Below, piece by piece: positions 26,158 through 35,635 of a DNA stretch of 64,000 nt. This DNA is from Gracilimonas mengyeensis (GTDB taxonomy: Bacteria > Bacteroidota > Rhodothermia > Balneolales > Balneolaceae), in contig NZ_FXTP01000015.1 of the NCBI RefSeq assembly GCF_900182705.1, forward strand, positions 1 to 64,000. Direction: 5' to 3'. How positions within the stretch are numbered: position 1 is the first letter of the stretch; each line of letters opens with the position of its first letter. A model generated the notes under the pieces. That model saw only the letters and a program-made list of their open reading frames with translations, was not told where the DNA came from and ran no database searches. The position numbers were made by a program, and so were the translations under genes.

Positions 26158-26188
26158 AAAAAAAGCCCCGGAATTAACCGGGGCTTTA
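26158..26188 (-). terminator. Terminator of SusC/SusD unit 1
   Basis: The perfect stem aaagccccgg/ccggggcttt with a 6-nt loop is followed on the minus strand by a run of T, 28 bp after the SusD stop. Confidence 0.9.
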
Positions 26189-26216
26189 TAAGCTTTTCAG
26201 AGCTTTTGGATCCTAA

Positions 26217-27434
26217 TTATTCGCCAGTACAGCAATTAGGATTACCGTTTCGCTCACTTTGTGTTACCGGGAAGTACTGCCATGTACCAGCACCTAAATG
26301 CCAGTTGCCAGTTCTGCGTTGGTCAATAACACGGTTACCAGTCTGCATGAGTTCTTTGTCTCGCTCTACAAATAATGTTTCCATGTCGATAGAAGCAAGA
26401 GGAGAAATGTCGTGGCTGGCACGCACTTCGTTAACCAGACCTAAAGCGTCAAGAGAACCGGTCAGCGTTCCGCCTTCCAACTCAACTTCAGCCAGCATCA
26501 GGTTGTTTTCTTGCCAGGTAATGATGTTGATTGGCGTTTCTGGCCCTTTAGTGGATCTCCAGTAGGAAAATCCGCTTTCAAGCACAACTTCTTCAATCTC
26601 CAAACGGTTTGCTTCTTCCGCATTATCAGCAATGTAGTCAGCAAATCTGCTGGCTACAGAATACTGCGTACGGCTGGCACCGGCCTGAGTGTAGAATGCA
26701 TTCTGAGATTCCAGACTATGCTGAGAAGCGAATGCATCATCACCTGGTTGCAATCCAGCTTCTAAGTAAGGCTGAGCAGCGCTATGCTCGTTTTGGTAGA
26801 TGTAAATTCTCCCAATCAGAGAATTAACCAGGCGAGTTTCATAATCAGAAGAGGCATTAGCTAATGCCGTTTCCAGATGAGTAACAGCCTGATCATAAAG
26901 CTGAGCTGAAGGAATAAAGTCACTGTTATCAACCGGTGACCCACCTTGTGTTGGATTAAGACCGAAATATGATGCGTAAGCTGCACGGGTTAAACCTGCG
27001 TAGAGGTTACCGTTAAACAGAGCAGCAGTTTCGAGATCAGCATCGCTGAATTCGATCTGTTCAACTTTACTTAACAGGTTGTCTGCTAAGTAACGAGCCT
27101 GCCCTAAATTAGTGTAAGGTCCGTCAACACTGTTGTTGTCGATAGGAATTTCACCTAAGTCAATTTCCTCAAAAGTTGGGAAAGTGGCATTAGGTACATT
27201 TCGGTCAAATACAAATGCATCTGAGAGCCCAACTGCAATTACAGTTAAGGCATCGTGAGTTATGTGAAATCGTCCGGTTACACCGTCCATCAGAAATTGG
27301 ACCTGATCTTCAGCGACCAAGTTTTCCTCAGGAACCAGGTTAATGGGATCGTCCACATTCTGAACGTAATCTTCGCAAGACACGGCTGCAAATACTAAGA
27401 CAACCAGTGCCAGTAATGTTTTGTTAAGTTTCAT
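26217..27434 (-). CDS. SusD/RagB-family surface lipoprotein (unit 1)
   Basis: About 405 residues from the ATG at 27434, giving lipoprotein signal MKLNKTLLALVVLVFAAVSC; four extra codons upstream are unlikely. The TPR-like helical body ends with the family's usual return, IDQRRTGNWHLG...YFPVTQSERNGNPN. SusD proteins form a lid on their SusC channel and bind the incoming glycan or peptide. It follows its SusC partner (18-bp gap) in a two-gene unit ended by a strong terminator. Substrate not deducible; no glycoside hydrolase or sensor gene is adjacent. Confidence 0.9.
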   Translation of the reverse strand: MKLNKTLLALVVLVFAAVSCEDYVQNVDDPINLVPEENLVAEDQVQFLMDGVTGRFHITHDALTVIAVGLSDAFVFDRNVPNATFPTFEEIDLGEIPIDNNSVDGPYTNLGQARYLADNLLSKVEQIEFSDADLETAALFNGNLYAGLTRAAYASYFGLNPTQGGSPVDNSDFIPSAQLYDQAVTHLETALANASSDYETRLVNSLIGRIYIYQNEHSAAQPYLEAGLQPGDDAFASQHSLESQNAFYTQAGASRTQYSVASRFADYIADNAEEANRLEIEEVVLESGFSYWRSTKGPETPINIITWQENNLMLAEVELEGGTLTGSLDALGLVNEVRASHDISPLASIDMETLFVERDKELMQTGNRVIDQRRTGNWHLGAGTWQYFPVTQSERNGNPNCCTGE

Positions 27435-27452
27435 AATAAAATCCATATCTGA

Positions 27453-30341
27453 TTATAGTCCGAGATTTAAAGTGGCGTAGAATACGCGTGGTACCGGCAG
27501 CGTCAGGAAGTCGGCGCCACGAGTCAAGCTTCTTGCACCGTCAAAGTTAACTTCAGGATCGTTACCTGAATAATCTGTCAGTGTAAATACGTTTCTGGCC
27601 GCAACGGAAAGAGACAAGTTACGGATAGAACCACTGAGTGGAGTTTTTTCAATCAGGTTGTTGAAGTTATAGGTGAGACTCATCTCACGAACTTTCAGGT
27701 AGTCAGCTCTTTCAATGAAGTTGCCGTCGTAGCTGGTATTCAGATTAGCAAGGTTATCTGCTGCTTCCTGATATTCTTCAGATCCCGGAGTAGCATTGGC
27801 GAAGGTGTTTGAATATTCAGCATATTCTACATCGTTACCAAACTGTATCATAAAGGATCGGGTGTTGTTATACACGTACAGGTCAGCAGCCCAGTCAATC
27901 AGAGTATAGAACTGGAATCCACGAAGGAAGCTGAAGTTCAGACGAACAGAGCCGTTATGAGTTGGGTATGGATTCCCAAAATGAACGCGCTCGCCGTTGT
28001 TAACAACATTTGGTACCGGAGCACCACTTGCAGTAGTAACTACATTACCGTTTGCATCACGGGCAGCGCCGTCAACATCCAGTACGTAGAAAGCTGCCTG
28101 AGGAAGACCTTCACGAATAACGTTTACGTCAAAGCCGTCAAAGATGGGCTGTGCACCACCTAAGTCAGTAACTTCGTTTTTCTGATAACTGTACAGAATG
28201 TTGAAGTCGAACTGGAAGTCACGGGTACGAATCGGTGTACCGTTTAATCCTACTTCAACACCATAACCTTCGGTACCACCTACGTTTAACGGAGGATCAT
28301 CGAAAGTAAGACCAGAAGAAGGAGACTCTTCAAAGTCAATAATAGACTCTTGTGCTTGACGGTAGTAATAAGTTAACTCAACGCCGTAAGCATCAAGGAA
28401 GTCGGCATCAACACCTACTTCAAATTCTTTAACTCGCTCGGGCTCAATTTCCTGGTTACCAATTTCTTCAGGAATTGCACCACGGCCAATAGCATATGGC
28501 TCAGCAGTCCAGAGTACAGAAACACCATCATAAATTCCAGGAAGCTGGCCGGTCTCACCGTAAGCAGCACGGAATTTCAGAAGGTCAAAGAACTCGGGAG
28601 TAAAGTCGAACTGATCCAAACGTACAGAAGTACGTGCCTGTGGATAGAAAATTACAGGAGCTTCAGCACCGTTAGCTGATGCATAGTCAAGACGACCACC
28701 AAGAGAAATAATGTAAGTATCCATCAGGTTGATGTCATGCTGAGTAAAGATACCAGCTTCACGAGTGTGAAGGGCTGTTTCATCAGCATCTACAAATAAA
28801 CCACCTGAACCAACATTAATGATAGAGCTGGATGCAAAGTCATTCTTTTGAACGAAAGAAGTATATCGTTTACGGTCAAAGATTTGAGAACCTAAGATAG
28901 AAGTAACGTTTACATCTTCATTAACGTCATATTGGTATGTAGCGTTAACGTCATAAGTAGTTTGACGGTTTTCACGGTTATAAAGGGCTCTTTCACCATT
29001 TATAACACCTGAATAATTAAAATTCGGGCTAAATACCTGAGTCTGACGTAAGTTACTACCGTCATATCCAATAGAACCTTTCAGGGTTAAACCAGGAACA
29101 GGACGGTAAGATGCAGAAACAGAACCGATGAATCGGTTGATGTTATTTTCATCGCTAATGCCTTTAATTGCTTCTTTGGGGGTGAAGTAATAAGTGTTTC
29201 CGCCTGGTGCCAGAATAAGGTTACCTAACCATCCAAAAATGTTGTTATCATTTTGTGGGCGCTGGATTTCGTTCAGGGTAAATGAAGTGTTGGCTGTAAC
29301 GGTCAGTGCTTCGTTAGGATAAGCTTCAAAGTTAGCACGGAAGTTTTGGCGATCCAGTGAGTTGTCAGGACCAAGTCCTTCTTCATAACGTTGTCCCAGA
29401 GAAGTATAATAACGCAGGTTGGCAGTACCGCCGCTTACGCTAAGTTGGTTCTCATACATTGGGCTGCTGTCGATAACTTCGTTGGCTTCTTTAGCACTAA
29501 TCAGCTCATCAGGATCATAATCCTGTTGTTTGGTGTTCATACCATAAACGCTGCGGTAGTCAACTTGTACATCGTTGCCAATACCACGGCCGTCTTTGGT
29601 AGTAATTAAAACAACACCGTTAGAACCACTGGTTCCGTACAGGGCTGCAGCTGCTGGGCCTTTCAGTACGTCAACACTGGCAATGTCGTTGGGGTTAAGG
29701 TCAGCTAAAGCGCCAATACCTTGTCCACCAACAGCAAAACCTTCAATTTGAGCGTTATCAACGCGGGTTCCGTCAATATAGATGATAGGTTGGCCGTCGC
29801 CACCAAGACCAGCACCGGAACGCATAACAAAGCGGATACCACCGCCAGGGTTACCGGATGCAGGCTGCACGGTTAAACCGGCAACTTTACCACCTAACAG
29901 TTCACTTACACCAGTATAGGTGTTAGCAACCTGAAGTTCTTCAGCATCAATTTTAGAAATTGCAACGGGTGAAACAGCACGTGAAGTACTGGAAGCAATA
30001 CCGGTTACAACAACTTCTTCTAATCCGAGCACGTCTTCTGACAGCTCAATATTTAAAGTTGTAGTTCCGGAACCCACTTCTACAGTGGTTACGAACGATT
30101 GGAATCCAACAAAATTAGCTCTTAACCTATAAGTACCGGACTCTACGCCGCTGATTTCATATTCACCGTCGAGATTGGTAGCAGCACCCATGGTGGTGCC
30201 AGCTAATGTGATGTTTACACCGATTAATGGCTCTGATGTAGCAGCATCAGTAACAGTACCGGTTATGGTTCCTGTTTGTGCATAAATACTTGTACTAAGT
30301 ACAAACACAAAGAGGAACAACATTTGTAGCTTTTTTAACAT
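27453..30341 (-). CDS. SusC/RagA-family TonB-linked receptor (unit 1)
   Basis: A 962-residue receptor: signal MLKKLQMLFLFVFVLSTSIYA, a carboxypeptidase-D regulatory-like domain (about 25-105), plug (about 115-235, with IYIDGTRVDNAQIEG and VDVLKGPAAAALYGTSGSNG), and a barrel ending VFYATLNLGL. The LYGTSGSNGVVLITTKDG segment is diagnostic of the SusC group. The signal peptide, its DNA and the leader are nearly identical to the second SusC copy downstream in this window, evidence of duplication or gene conversion. It imports a ligand delivered by the adjacent SusD. Confidence 0.93.
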   Translation of the reverse strand: MLKKLQMLFLFVFVLSTSIYAQTGTITGTVTDAATSEPLIGVNITLAGTTMGAATNLDGEYEISGVESGTYRLRANFVGFQSFVTTVEVGSGTTTLNIELSEDVLGLEEVVVTGIASSTSRAVSPVAISKIDAEELQVANTYTGVSELLGGKVAGLTVQPASGNPGGGIRFVMRSGAGLGGDGQPIIYIDGTRVDNAQIEGFAVGGQGIGALADLNPNDIASVDVLKGPAAAALYGTSGSNGVVLITTKDGRGIGNDVQVDYRSVYGMNTKQQDYDPDELISAKEANEVIDSSPMYENQLSVSGGTANLRYYTSLGQRYEEGLGPDNSLDRQNFRANFEAYPNEALTVTANTSFTLNEIQRPQNDNNIFGWLGNLILAPGGNTYYFTPKEAIKGISDENNINRFIGSVSASYRPVPGLTLKGSIGYDGSNLRQTQVFSPNFNYSGVINGERALYNRENRQTTYDVNATYQYDVNEDVNVTSILGSQIFDRKRYTSFVQKNDFASSSIINVGSGGLFVDADETALHTREAGIFTQHDINLMDTYIISLGGRLDYASANGAEAPVIFYPQARTSVRLDQFDFTPEFFDLLKFRAAYGETGQLPGIYDGVSVLWTAEPYAIGRGAIPEEIGNQEIEPERVKEFEVGVDADFLDAYGVELTYYYRQAQESIIDFEESPSSGLTFDDPPLNVGGTEGYGVEVGLNGTPIRTRDFQFDFNILYSYQKNEVTDLGGAQPIFDGFDVNVIREGLPQAAFYVLDVDGAARDANGNVVTTASGAPVPNVVNNGERVHFGNPYPTHNGSVRLNFSFLRGFQFYTLIDWAADLYVYNNTRSFMIQFGNDVEYAEYSNTFANATPGSEEYQEAADNLANLNTSYDGNFIERADYLKVREMSLTYNFNNLIEKTPLSGSIRNLSLSVAARNVFTLTDYSGNDPEVNFDGARSLTRGADFLTLPVPRVFYATLNLGL

Positions 30342-30374
30342 AGTAGCCTCTATTTAATAGTTTATGTTTAGCAT

Positions 30375-30398
30375 GTCCCGCTTAATTTTAGGCAGGAC
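30375..30398 (-). promoter_or_regulatory. Leader stem-loop of SusC unit 1
   Basis: The stem gtcccgc/gcaggac pairs over 7 positions with one wobble and a 10-nt loop, about 35-57 nt upstream of the SusC start. The flanking sequence (gtttagcat on one side, ttttattacaag further out) is conserved with SusC unit 2, where a different stem sequence occupies the same place. Confidence 0.5.
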
Positions 30399-30565
30399 TT
30401 TTAAATATGAGGAGAAGTCAGTTTTATTACAAGAAAATTATTCCGGCATTTATTTTGGGTAAAATCGGAGGGTTTAAATACCTAATCAGATATTTTTCTT
30501 TTCCCCGTCATTTTAGTCGTAATAAGTGGTAGGCATATGCTAACCAACACAATAAAGGGTAAAAT

Positions 30566-30598
30566 AAAAAAGGCCAATTATTTAAAATTGGCCTTTTT
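30566..30598 (-). terminator. Terminator of SusC/SusD unit 2
   Basis: The 13-bp stem aaaaaggccaatt/aattggccttttt is A/T-flanked on both sides, so it could work bidirectionally. It lies 34 bp after the SusD 2 stop and separates the two SusC/SusD units. Confidence 0.9.
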
Positions 30599-30631
30599 AA
30601 CTATCAATAATTCAGTAAGTACTAAAACTAT

Positions 30632-32119
30632 TTAGTTAGCATCCCACCAAACTTGAGTGTAAGGAGTGTCGGGTCCTTGCGCATCTACAGCGGCATTGTA
30701 ATTCTCGGTGTTGTTTGAAACCTCAGAACTTGGATAAGTAAATCTGAGTGGAATTTCCGGGAATGATGCAGCCGCAAATGGGTTAGGTGCCAGTTGTGGA
30801 TACTCTAACCTTCTCCATTCTGACCATGCTTCGTAACCAAGTGGGAATAATGCTACCCATTTTTGATTACCAATTTTTTCATCCCACTCTGCGGAGGAGT
30901 AAGCTACGTCAGCTTGGGCAATGAAATCAGCATAGGCCGCTTCGTCGTAAACACCCCATTGGTTCCAGGAAGCTTCGATACCACTGTAATAGTGATCTTC
31001 TGCAGATCCGGAAATCCAGCCACGCTCTACAGCTTCAGCCATAGAGAAGTGTAATTCTGCCAGGGTGATAATAGGTAAAGGGGCACTTTGCTGACCTACG
31101 CTAGGTCCGCCGGCACCGATAGCAGCACCAGGGAAAGAAATTTCAGCATTTTCCAACTCGCCAGCGTTTTCGAGAAAAGGCATGCCACGAATTTCATCAA
31201 AGGTGATTACATCGTTGCCATCAGAGTAGTTAGGAGCAGGGTTGGCATAAACCAGTACACGGGGATCTTCCAGATCCTTCATGTAGCTTGCAATGGTCTC
31301 GTGGATGGCATAATCGGTACGAGTGCGAAAACGAGTATACCAGGGATTCTCGTTATCAGCATCGCTCAGGTAAGGATACATAACGTCTTCCTGAATAATA
31401 CCATCGTTGATTGCATCGGCAAATTCTGCTTCTGCTAATCCAGCATCCGATTCTGATAATCGGAGGGCAGCGCGGGCTCTCAGGCTATTGGCGAAGCGAA
31501 TCCATCGCTCCATGTCTCCGCTGAACAGGATATCACCGTTTACAGCCGCAGAACCTGTGTTGATTTGTTCGGCAGCTTCTTTCAGCTCAGTGATGATGTC
31601 TTCGTAGATAGCAGACTGACTATCGTAAGAAGGTTGTAGGTTGTCCCGGCCTTGCAGGGCTTCAGAATAAGGAATCATGCCCCAGCGGTCGGTAATCATC
31701 TGCATGTAATAAGCCTTAAGAATACGAGCTACTGCAATTTGGTTCTCATTACTTCCGCCGGAAAGTACATCCCCGCGGGTTTCTTCGTTCGTATTCAAGT
31801 CAATGATGGTTTGAAGATCCTGCAAAGGACCAGTATACCAGCCATTAAAGTCAGCATTGGTATTACGGTACTCCTGGTCTTCAGTATATTGCGTTTCGGC
31901 AATGTACTGAACCCAGAGCGTTCCCATAAATGCTCCGACTACATCGCTAACGTCTCGTTGAGCGTTAGTGAGTAGAAGTTCTGTTCGTACTTCTGACGGA
32001 TTATTTGGATCTACGTTCGTACTTCCAAAATCGTCACAGCTTACAAATAGCACTGTCATTAAAGCGACAACTGCTATTTTTCTATATAATCTCATATTAA
32101 GTGTATTTAAAATATTCAT
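30632..32119 (-). CDS. SusD-like lipoprotein, SusD-like_2 type (unit 2)
   Basis: A 495-residue lipoprotein. The ATG at 32119 is supported by a good ribosome site, gaggag, 7 bp upstream; an internal ATG at 32095 also leaves a signal peptide (…TVLFVSC). Features such as DDFGSTNVDPNNPSEV, IAETQYTEDQEYRNTN and ERWIRFANSLRARAALRLS are typical of the SusD-like_2 (PF12771) branch. It pairs with the 1123-residue SusC just upstream, whose gene ends 17 bp before the ATG. It binds an unknown nutrient at the cell surface. Confidence 0.92.
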   Translation of the reverse strand: MNILNTLNMRLYRKIAVVALMTVLFVSCDDFGSTNVDPNNPSEVRTELLLTNAQRDVSDVVGAFMGTLWVQYIAETQYTEDQEYRNTNADFNGWYTGPLQDLQTIIDLNTNEETRGDVLSGGSNENQIAVARILKAYYMQMITDRWGMIPYSEALQGRDNLQPSYDSQSAIYEDIITELKEAAEQINTGSAAVNGDILFSGDMERWIRFANSLRARAALRLSESDAGLAEAEFADAINDGIIQEDVMYPYLSDADNENPWYTRFRTRTDYAIHETIASYMKDLEDPRVLVYANPAPNYSDGNDVITFDEIRGMPFLENAGELENAEISFPGAAIGAGGPSVGQQSAPLPIITLAELHFSMAEAVERGWISGSAEDHYYSGIEASWNQWGVYDEAAYADFIAQADVAYSSAEWDEKIGNQKWVALFPLGYEAWSEWRRLEYPQLAPNPFAAASFPEIPLRFTYPSSEVSNNTENYNAAVDAQGPDTPYTQVWWDAN

Positions 32120-32136
32120 AATTCAACTCCTCTCAA

Positions 32137-35100
32137 TTAAAATCCAATGTTTACGTTGAATCCAATGGAGCGTGTGCCCGGCAGTGTACCGCCTTCCCAG
32201 AATCCAAAGCCATTGGCGTTGTTTTGGATAGCTGAGGGGTCAACACCATCAACACTGGTGTAAATCAACAGTGGATTGCGCATTTCTAAAGTCACACTTG
32301 CATTAGCGATAGGTAACCGGTCTGTCAGGTTAACTGGCAGGTTGTAGGTTACAGAAATCTCGCGGAGCTTAACGTAACTGGCATCTTCTAACCACTCTTC
32401 TTTATTATAGAACATGTTGATAAAGTGTCCTGAGGCTTCGTAGAGGTATGCTACTTCATTTCCACTTTCATCAACTCCTTCTACCAGTACTCCACCTGAG
32501 TTATCGGCGGCTTCAGATAATGAAACAAAGGTTTGAACATCGCCATTGGCGTCTCTTACCGGATCTCGCAAAGGGTTGCCAAGAGTGTTGTTACCTACGG
32601 TTTCTTCACCGAGGCCAGAATAGGCGTTAAACATGCGGGAAACAGAATAGAACTTGCCTCCTTTTTGGAATTCAATGAAAGCACCCAGTGAGAAATTTTT
32701 GTAGTTCACACCAAGGTTAAATCCACCATTCCAGTCAGGGATAATGCTACCTAAGTCTTTATTATACTCAAGAGCATAATGTCCCGCTTCGGTGTCAATA
32801 ACTTTGTTGCCGTTTTCGTCACGCACGTAACCACCATAACTGCTGGTAGTAATGGCACGTCCCCAGGTCTTGCCTTCTTCAGCATATAACTGGATTCCGA
32901 AATAAGCACTTTCTAGTAAGCGGGTGTCGATACCTTCGGCTAGCTCATTAACCTGGCTGTGAGTAGTGGCCCAGTTTACATCTACATCTACAGAAAGATC
33001 TCTTCGTTGAATAGGGGTGGCGCCAACATATACTTCCCAGCCAGAGGTGGTGAACTCACCAGCGTTAACCAGTGTGGCTTCAAAACCACTGGAGCCAGGG
33101 GCATCCAATTCAATGATTTCGTTTTCACGAACAGAGTGGAAGTAGTTGATGTCTGTTCTGATTTTGCCTTCCAAGAACCGTAAATCTGCACCAAACTCAT
33201 AATCAGAGGAGATGGCAGGTTTAAGTTGTGTGTTAGGCAGAACATTGGGAATGGTTTGTGTTGGATCGCTTCCGTAAGGAGTGGAGGTCTCGTAGGTTTG
33301 CTGGATTTCATAAGGCTCCAGATCATCACCCACCTGTGCAATAGAGGCGCGTAATTTACCAAAGCTCAGGATACCCTGATCATTAAAGGCATCAAGCTCT
33401 GTAAATACAAAGCTACCTGAAAGACCATAATAGAGGTAAGAGTTGTTGCCTTGCGGCAGGGCTGAAGACCAGTCATTTCTTAAGGTCCCATCCACATAAA
33501 ACATATCTTTATAGCCGATGGTAGTAGTTCCGAATAAACTCCTAACTACTTTCTCCTGTTTGAAGCTCTCTACATCCGGACGGTTGACAGAGGCCGCAAT
33601 ATTAAAGTAATTGGGAGTGGATAGTCCACCTACGGTTTGTTGGATTTGATACTTATAATCCCGGTTAAGGATGTTACCACCGATGTAACCACTAAAAGAG
33701 AAGTCCTCAAAGTCTTTATTAAACTGTGCTCCCCCTTCGTAGTTAATTTCGCGTTTGGTACGGTTGGATACATAGTACCAATCCTCTTCAAGTCCACCTG
33801 ATGCAATTCTGTCTTCTGCAACAAAAGAATAAGTATCCAAGTGAACTTTACCTACAAACTCAACATTGTCATTTAACTGATAGCTGAGGTTGTAATTTCC
33901 ATATAAACGGTCTCTTTCGTCATTGGAGACATTTTCATTAACGGTAAAATATGGGCTATCCCAATAAAGAGGACGCACATTTTGAGGAGACCGAATATTC
34001 CAGGACATAACGGTACCATCGTCCTGACGGTATTGTTTAAGCTTATCCATATCCAGCTGGCGTTGGAACCACTGGTTAAAGGATTGTAGCGGGTTACCCT
34101 GCGGTGCAGAATAACCGGTAGCAGGACGTCCTTCAGCCTGGGTATTTACGTAATTAACATTTACCCGAGACATGAATTTATTGTTATGGCTCAAGGCACC
34201 ACTAAAGTTAACAGCCGTTCTGTTTAGTTCGGCATTAGGCATTACACCATTTTGGAGCGTATTAGAAACGCCTGCACGGTAGGATGCATTCGTTGAACCG
34301 CCGGAAATAGAGAGTTTGTTTGATACCCGAATACCGGTATCAAAGAAATCCCGGATATTATCTTTGTTAGGTTCCAGAGGGATTTCGGTTCCAAAATCAC
34401 TTTGGCCGTCTCCAGTAAAGTCATGATCAAACCAAGACCACCACGGACGATACATCGTGCCATCCATTCTTGGACCCCAGCTTTCATCAGCTGCGTAATT
34501 TAATGTATTGTCAACATCGCCAGTCCACTGATCACTATAGGTTTCTGAATCACTATCATAGCCTAAGTAATAATTTCCGTCATCAGGATTAAAGTTCAGG
34601 CTTCTTCCGTCTGGTGTTACACTACCAAAACTTTGAACATACCCACCGGCATATTGATTCTGGTATTCAGGTAGAACATAAACTTGTTCAAACTGTGTAT
34701 TGTTTGTGTAGTTGATTTGCATGGGTTGTCCTTCTCCCATAGAACCTTTTTTGGTGGTAATCAGGATTACCCCGTTGGATGCACGGTTTCCATAGAGAGC
34801 TGCGGCTGCAGCACCTTTGAGCACCGAAACGTTTTCCACATTGCTCAGGTCAATATCTGAAGCCAGATTACCTAAGTCACGGCCCCGTGCATTTTCGTCA
34901 CTCGCGCCAGCACCAATAGTAAAGGCATCATTGGTAATAGGCGTGCCATCAACGACAAAGAGTGGTTGGCCGTCGGAAAGGCCGTTAACTCCACGAATAC
35001 GAATTCTTTCGGAGCCGCCAAGGGTTGTACTTCCGACTACCTGAACACCGGCAACTTTACCAGCTAAGGCACCCACAATATTGTTCTGATCAACGCGTGC

Positions 35101-35508
35101 AAGCTCTTCAGCCCCTACGTCTTGAACAGAATAACCAATGGATTTTTGTTGACGGCTTACACCAAATGCCGTTACAACAACGTCTTCGAGTTGCTGTACG
35201 TCGGTTTCAAGTGCAAAATTAAAAGTGTTATTGTCTTCGTCTACGGTGATTTCGCGAACCATTGTTAAGAAACCGACAGAACTAATACGGAGTGTGTACG
35301 TTCCATAGTCGACATCTTCAATAGTGTATTCACCGTCAAGATTTGTAGCAGCACCGGTTTGCAGTTCCTCTAAGAATAGAGCAGCTTGCGGAATTGGTTC
35401 ACCCGTTTCTGCATCTGTAACAGTACCAGTTATAGTTCCAGATTGTGCGTAGATACTTGTACTAAGTACACACACAAAGAGGAACCACATTTGTAGCTTT
35501 TTTAACAT
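32137..35508 (-). CDS. SusC/RagA-family TonB-linked receptor (unit 2)
   Basis: A 1123-residue receptor with signal MLKKLQMWFLFVCVLSTSIYA, regulatory-like domain (about 25-105), plug with RIRGVNGLSDGQPLFVVDG and NVSVLKGAAAAALYGNRASN, and a large barrel ending TLPGTRSIGFNVNIGF. It is longer than unit 1 through extracellular loops rich in Asp and Gly, which suggests a different ligand. The first about 22 codons and the leader are close to unit 1 at DNA level, while the barrels have diverged. It is co-transcribed with the SusD-like gene behind it. Confidence 0.93.
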   Translation of the reverse strand: MLKKLQMWFLFVCVLSTSIYAQSGTITGTVTDAETGEPIPQAALFLEELQTGAATNLDGEYTIEDVDYGTYTLRISSVGFLTMVREITVDEDNNTFNFALETDVQQLEDVVVTAFGVSRQQKSIGYSVQDVGAEELARVDQNNIVGALAGKVAGVQVVGSTTLGGSERIRIRGVNGLSDGQPLFVVDGTPITNDAFTIGAGASDENARGRDLGNLASDIDLSNVENVSVLKGAAAAALYGNRASNGVILITTKKGSMGEGQPMQINYTNNTQFEQVYVLPEYQNQYAGGYVQSFGSVTPDGRSLNFNPDDGNYYLGYDSDSETYSDQWTGDVDNTLNYAADESWGPRMDGTMYRPWWSWFDHDFTGDGQSDFGTEIPLEPNKDNIRDFFDTGIRVSNKLSISGGSTNASYRAGVSNTLQNGVMPNAELNRTAVNFSGALSHNNKFMSRVNVNYVNTQAEGRPATGYSAPQGNPLQSFNQWFQRQLDMDKLKQYRQDDGTVMSWNIRSPQNVRPLYWDSPYFTVNENVSNDERDRLYGNYNLSYQLNDNVEFVGKVHLDTYSFVAEDRIASGGLEEDWYYVSNRTKREINYEGGAQFNKDFEDFSFSGYIGGNILNRDYKYQIQQTVGGLSTPNYFNIAASVNRPDVESFKQEKVVRSLFGTTTIGYKDMFYVDGTLRNDWSSALPQGNNSYLYYGLSGSFVFTELDAFNDQGILSFGKLRASIAQVGDDLEPYEIQQTYETSTPYGSDPTQTIPNVLPNTQLKPAISSDYEFGADLRFLEGKIRTDINYFHSVRENEIIELDAPGSSGFEATLVNAGEFTTSGWEVYVGATPIQRRDLSVDVDVNWATTHSQVNELAEGIDTRLLESAYFGIQLYAEEGKTWGRAITTSSYGGYVRDENGNKVIDTEAGHYALEYNKDLGSIIPDWNGGFNLGVNYKNFSLGAFIEFQKGGKFYSVSRMFNAYSGLGEETVGNNTLGNPLRDPVRDANGDVQTFVSLSEAADNSGGVLVEGVDESGNEVAYLYEASGHFINMFYNKEEWLEDASYVKLREISVTYNLPVNLTDRLPIANASVTLEMRNPLLIYTSVDGVDPSAIQNNANGFGFWEGGTLPGTRSIGFNVNIGF

Positions 35509-35542
35509 AGTAGCCTCTGTTTATTAGTTTAGATTTAGCATA

Positions 35543-35564
35543 CTTACTTATTTTTTTAAGTAAG
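35543..35564 (-). promoter_or_regulatory. Leader stem-loop of SusC unit 2
   Basis: A perfect 8-bp stem (cttactta/taagtaag) with a 6-nt loop lies about 35-56 nt upstream of the SusC 2 start. It replaces the GC-richer stem of unit 1 at the same spot between conserved flanks, so structure is kept while sequence is not. Confidence 0.5.
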
Positions 35565-35635
35565 CGCCCCTAATATGATGAGAAGCTACTTTTATTACAA
35601 GGAAAGAATCGTATAAATTTTCTCTAATAAATATA

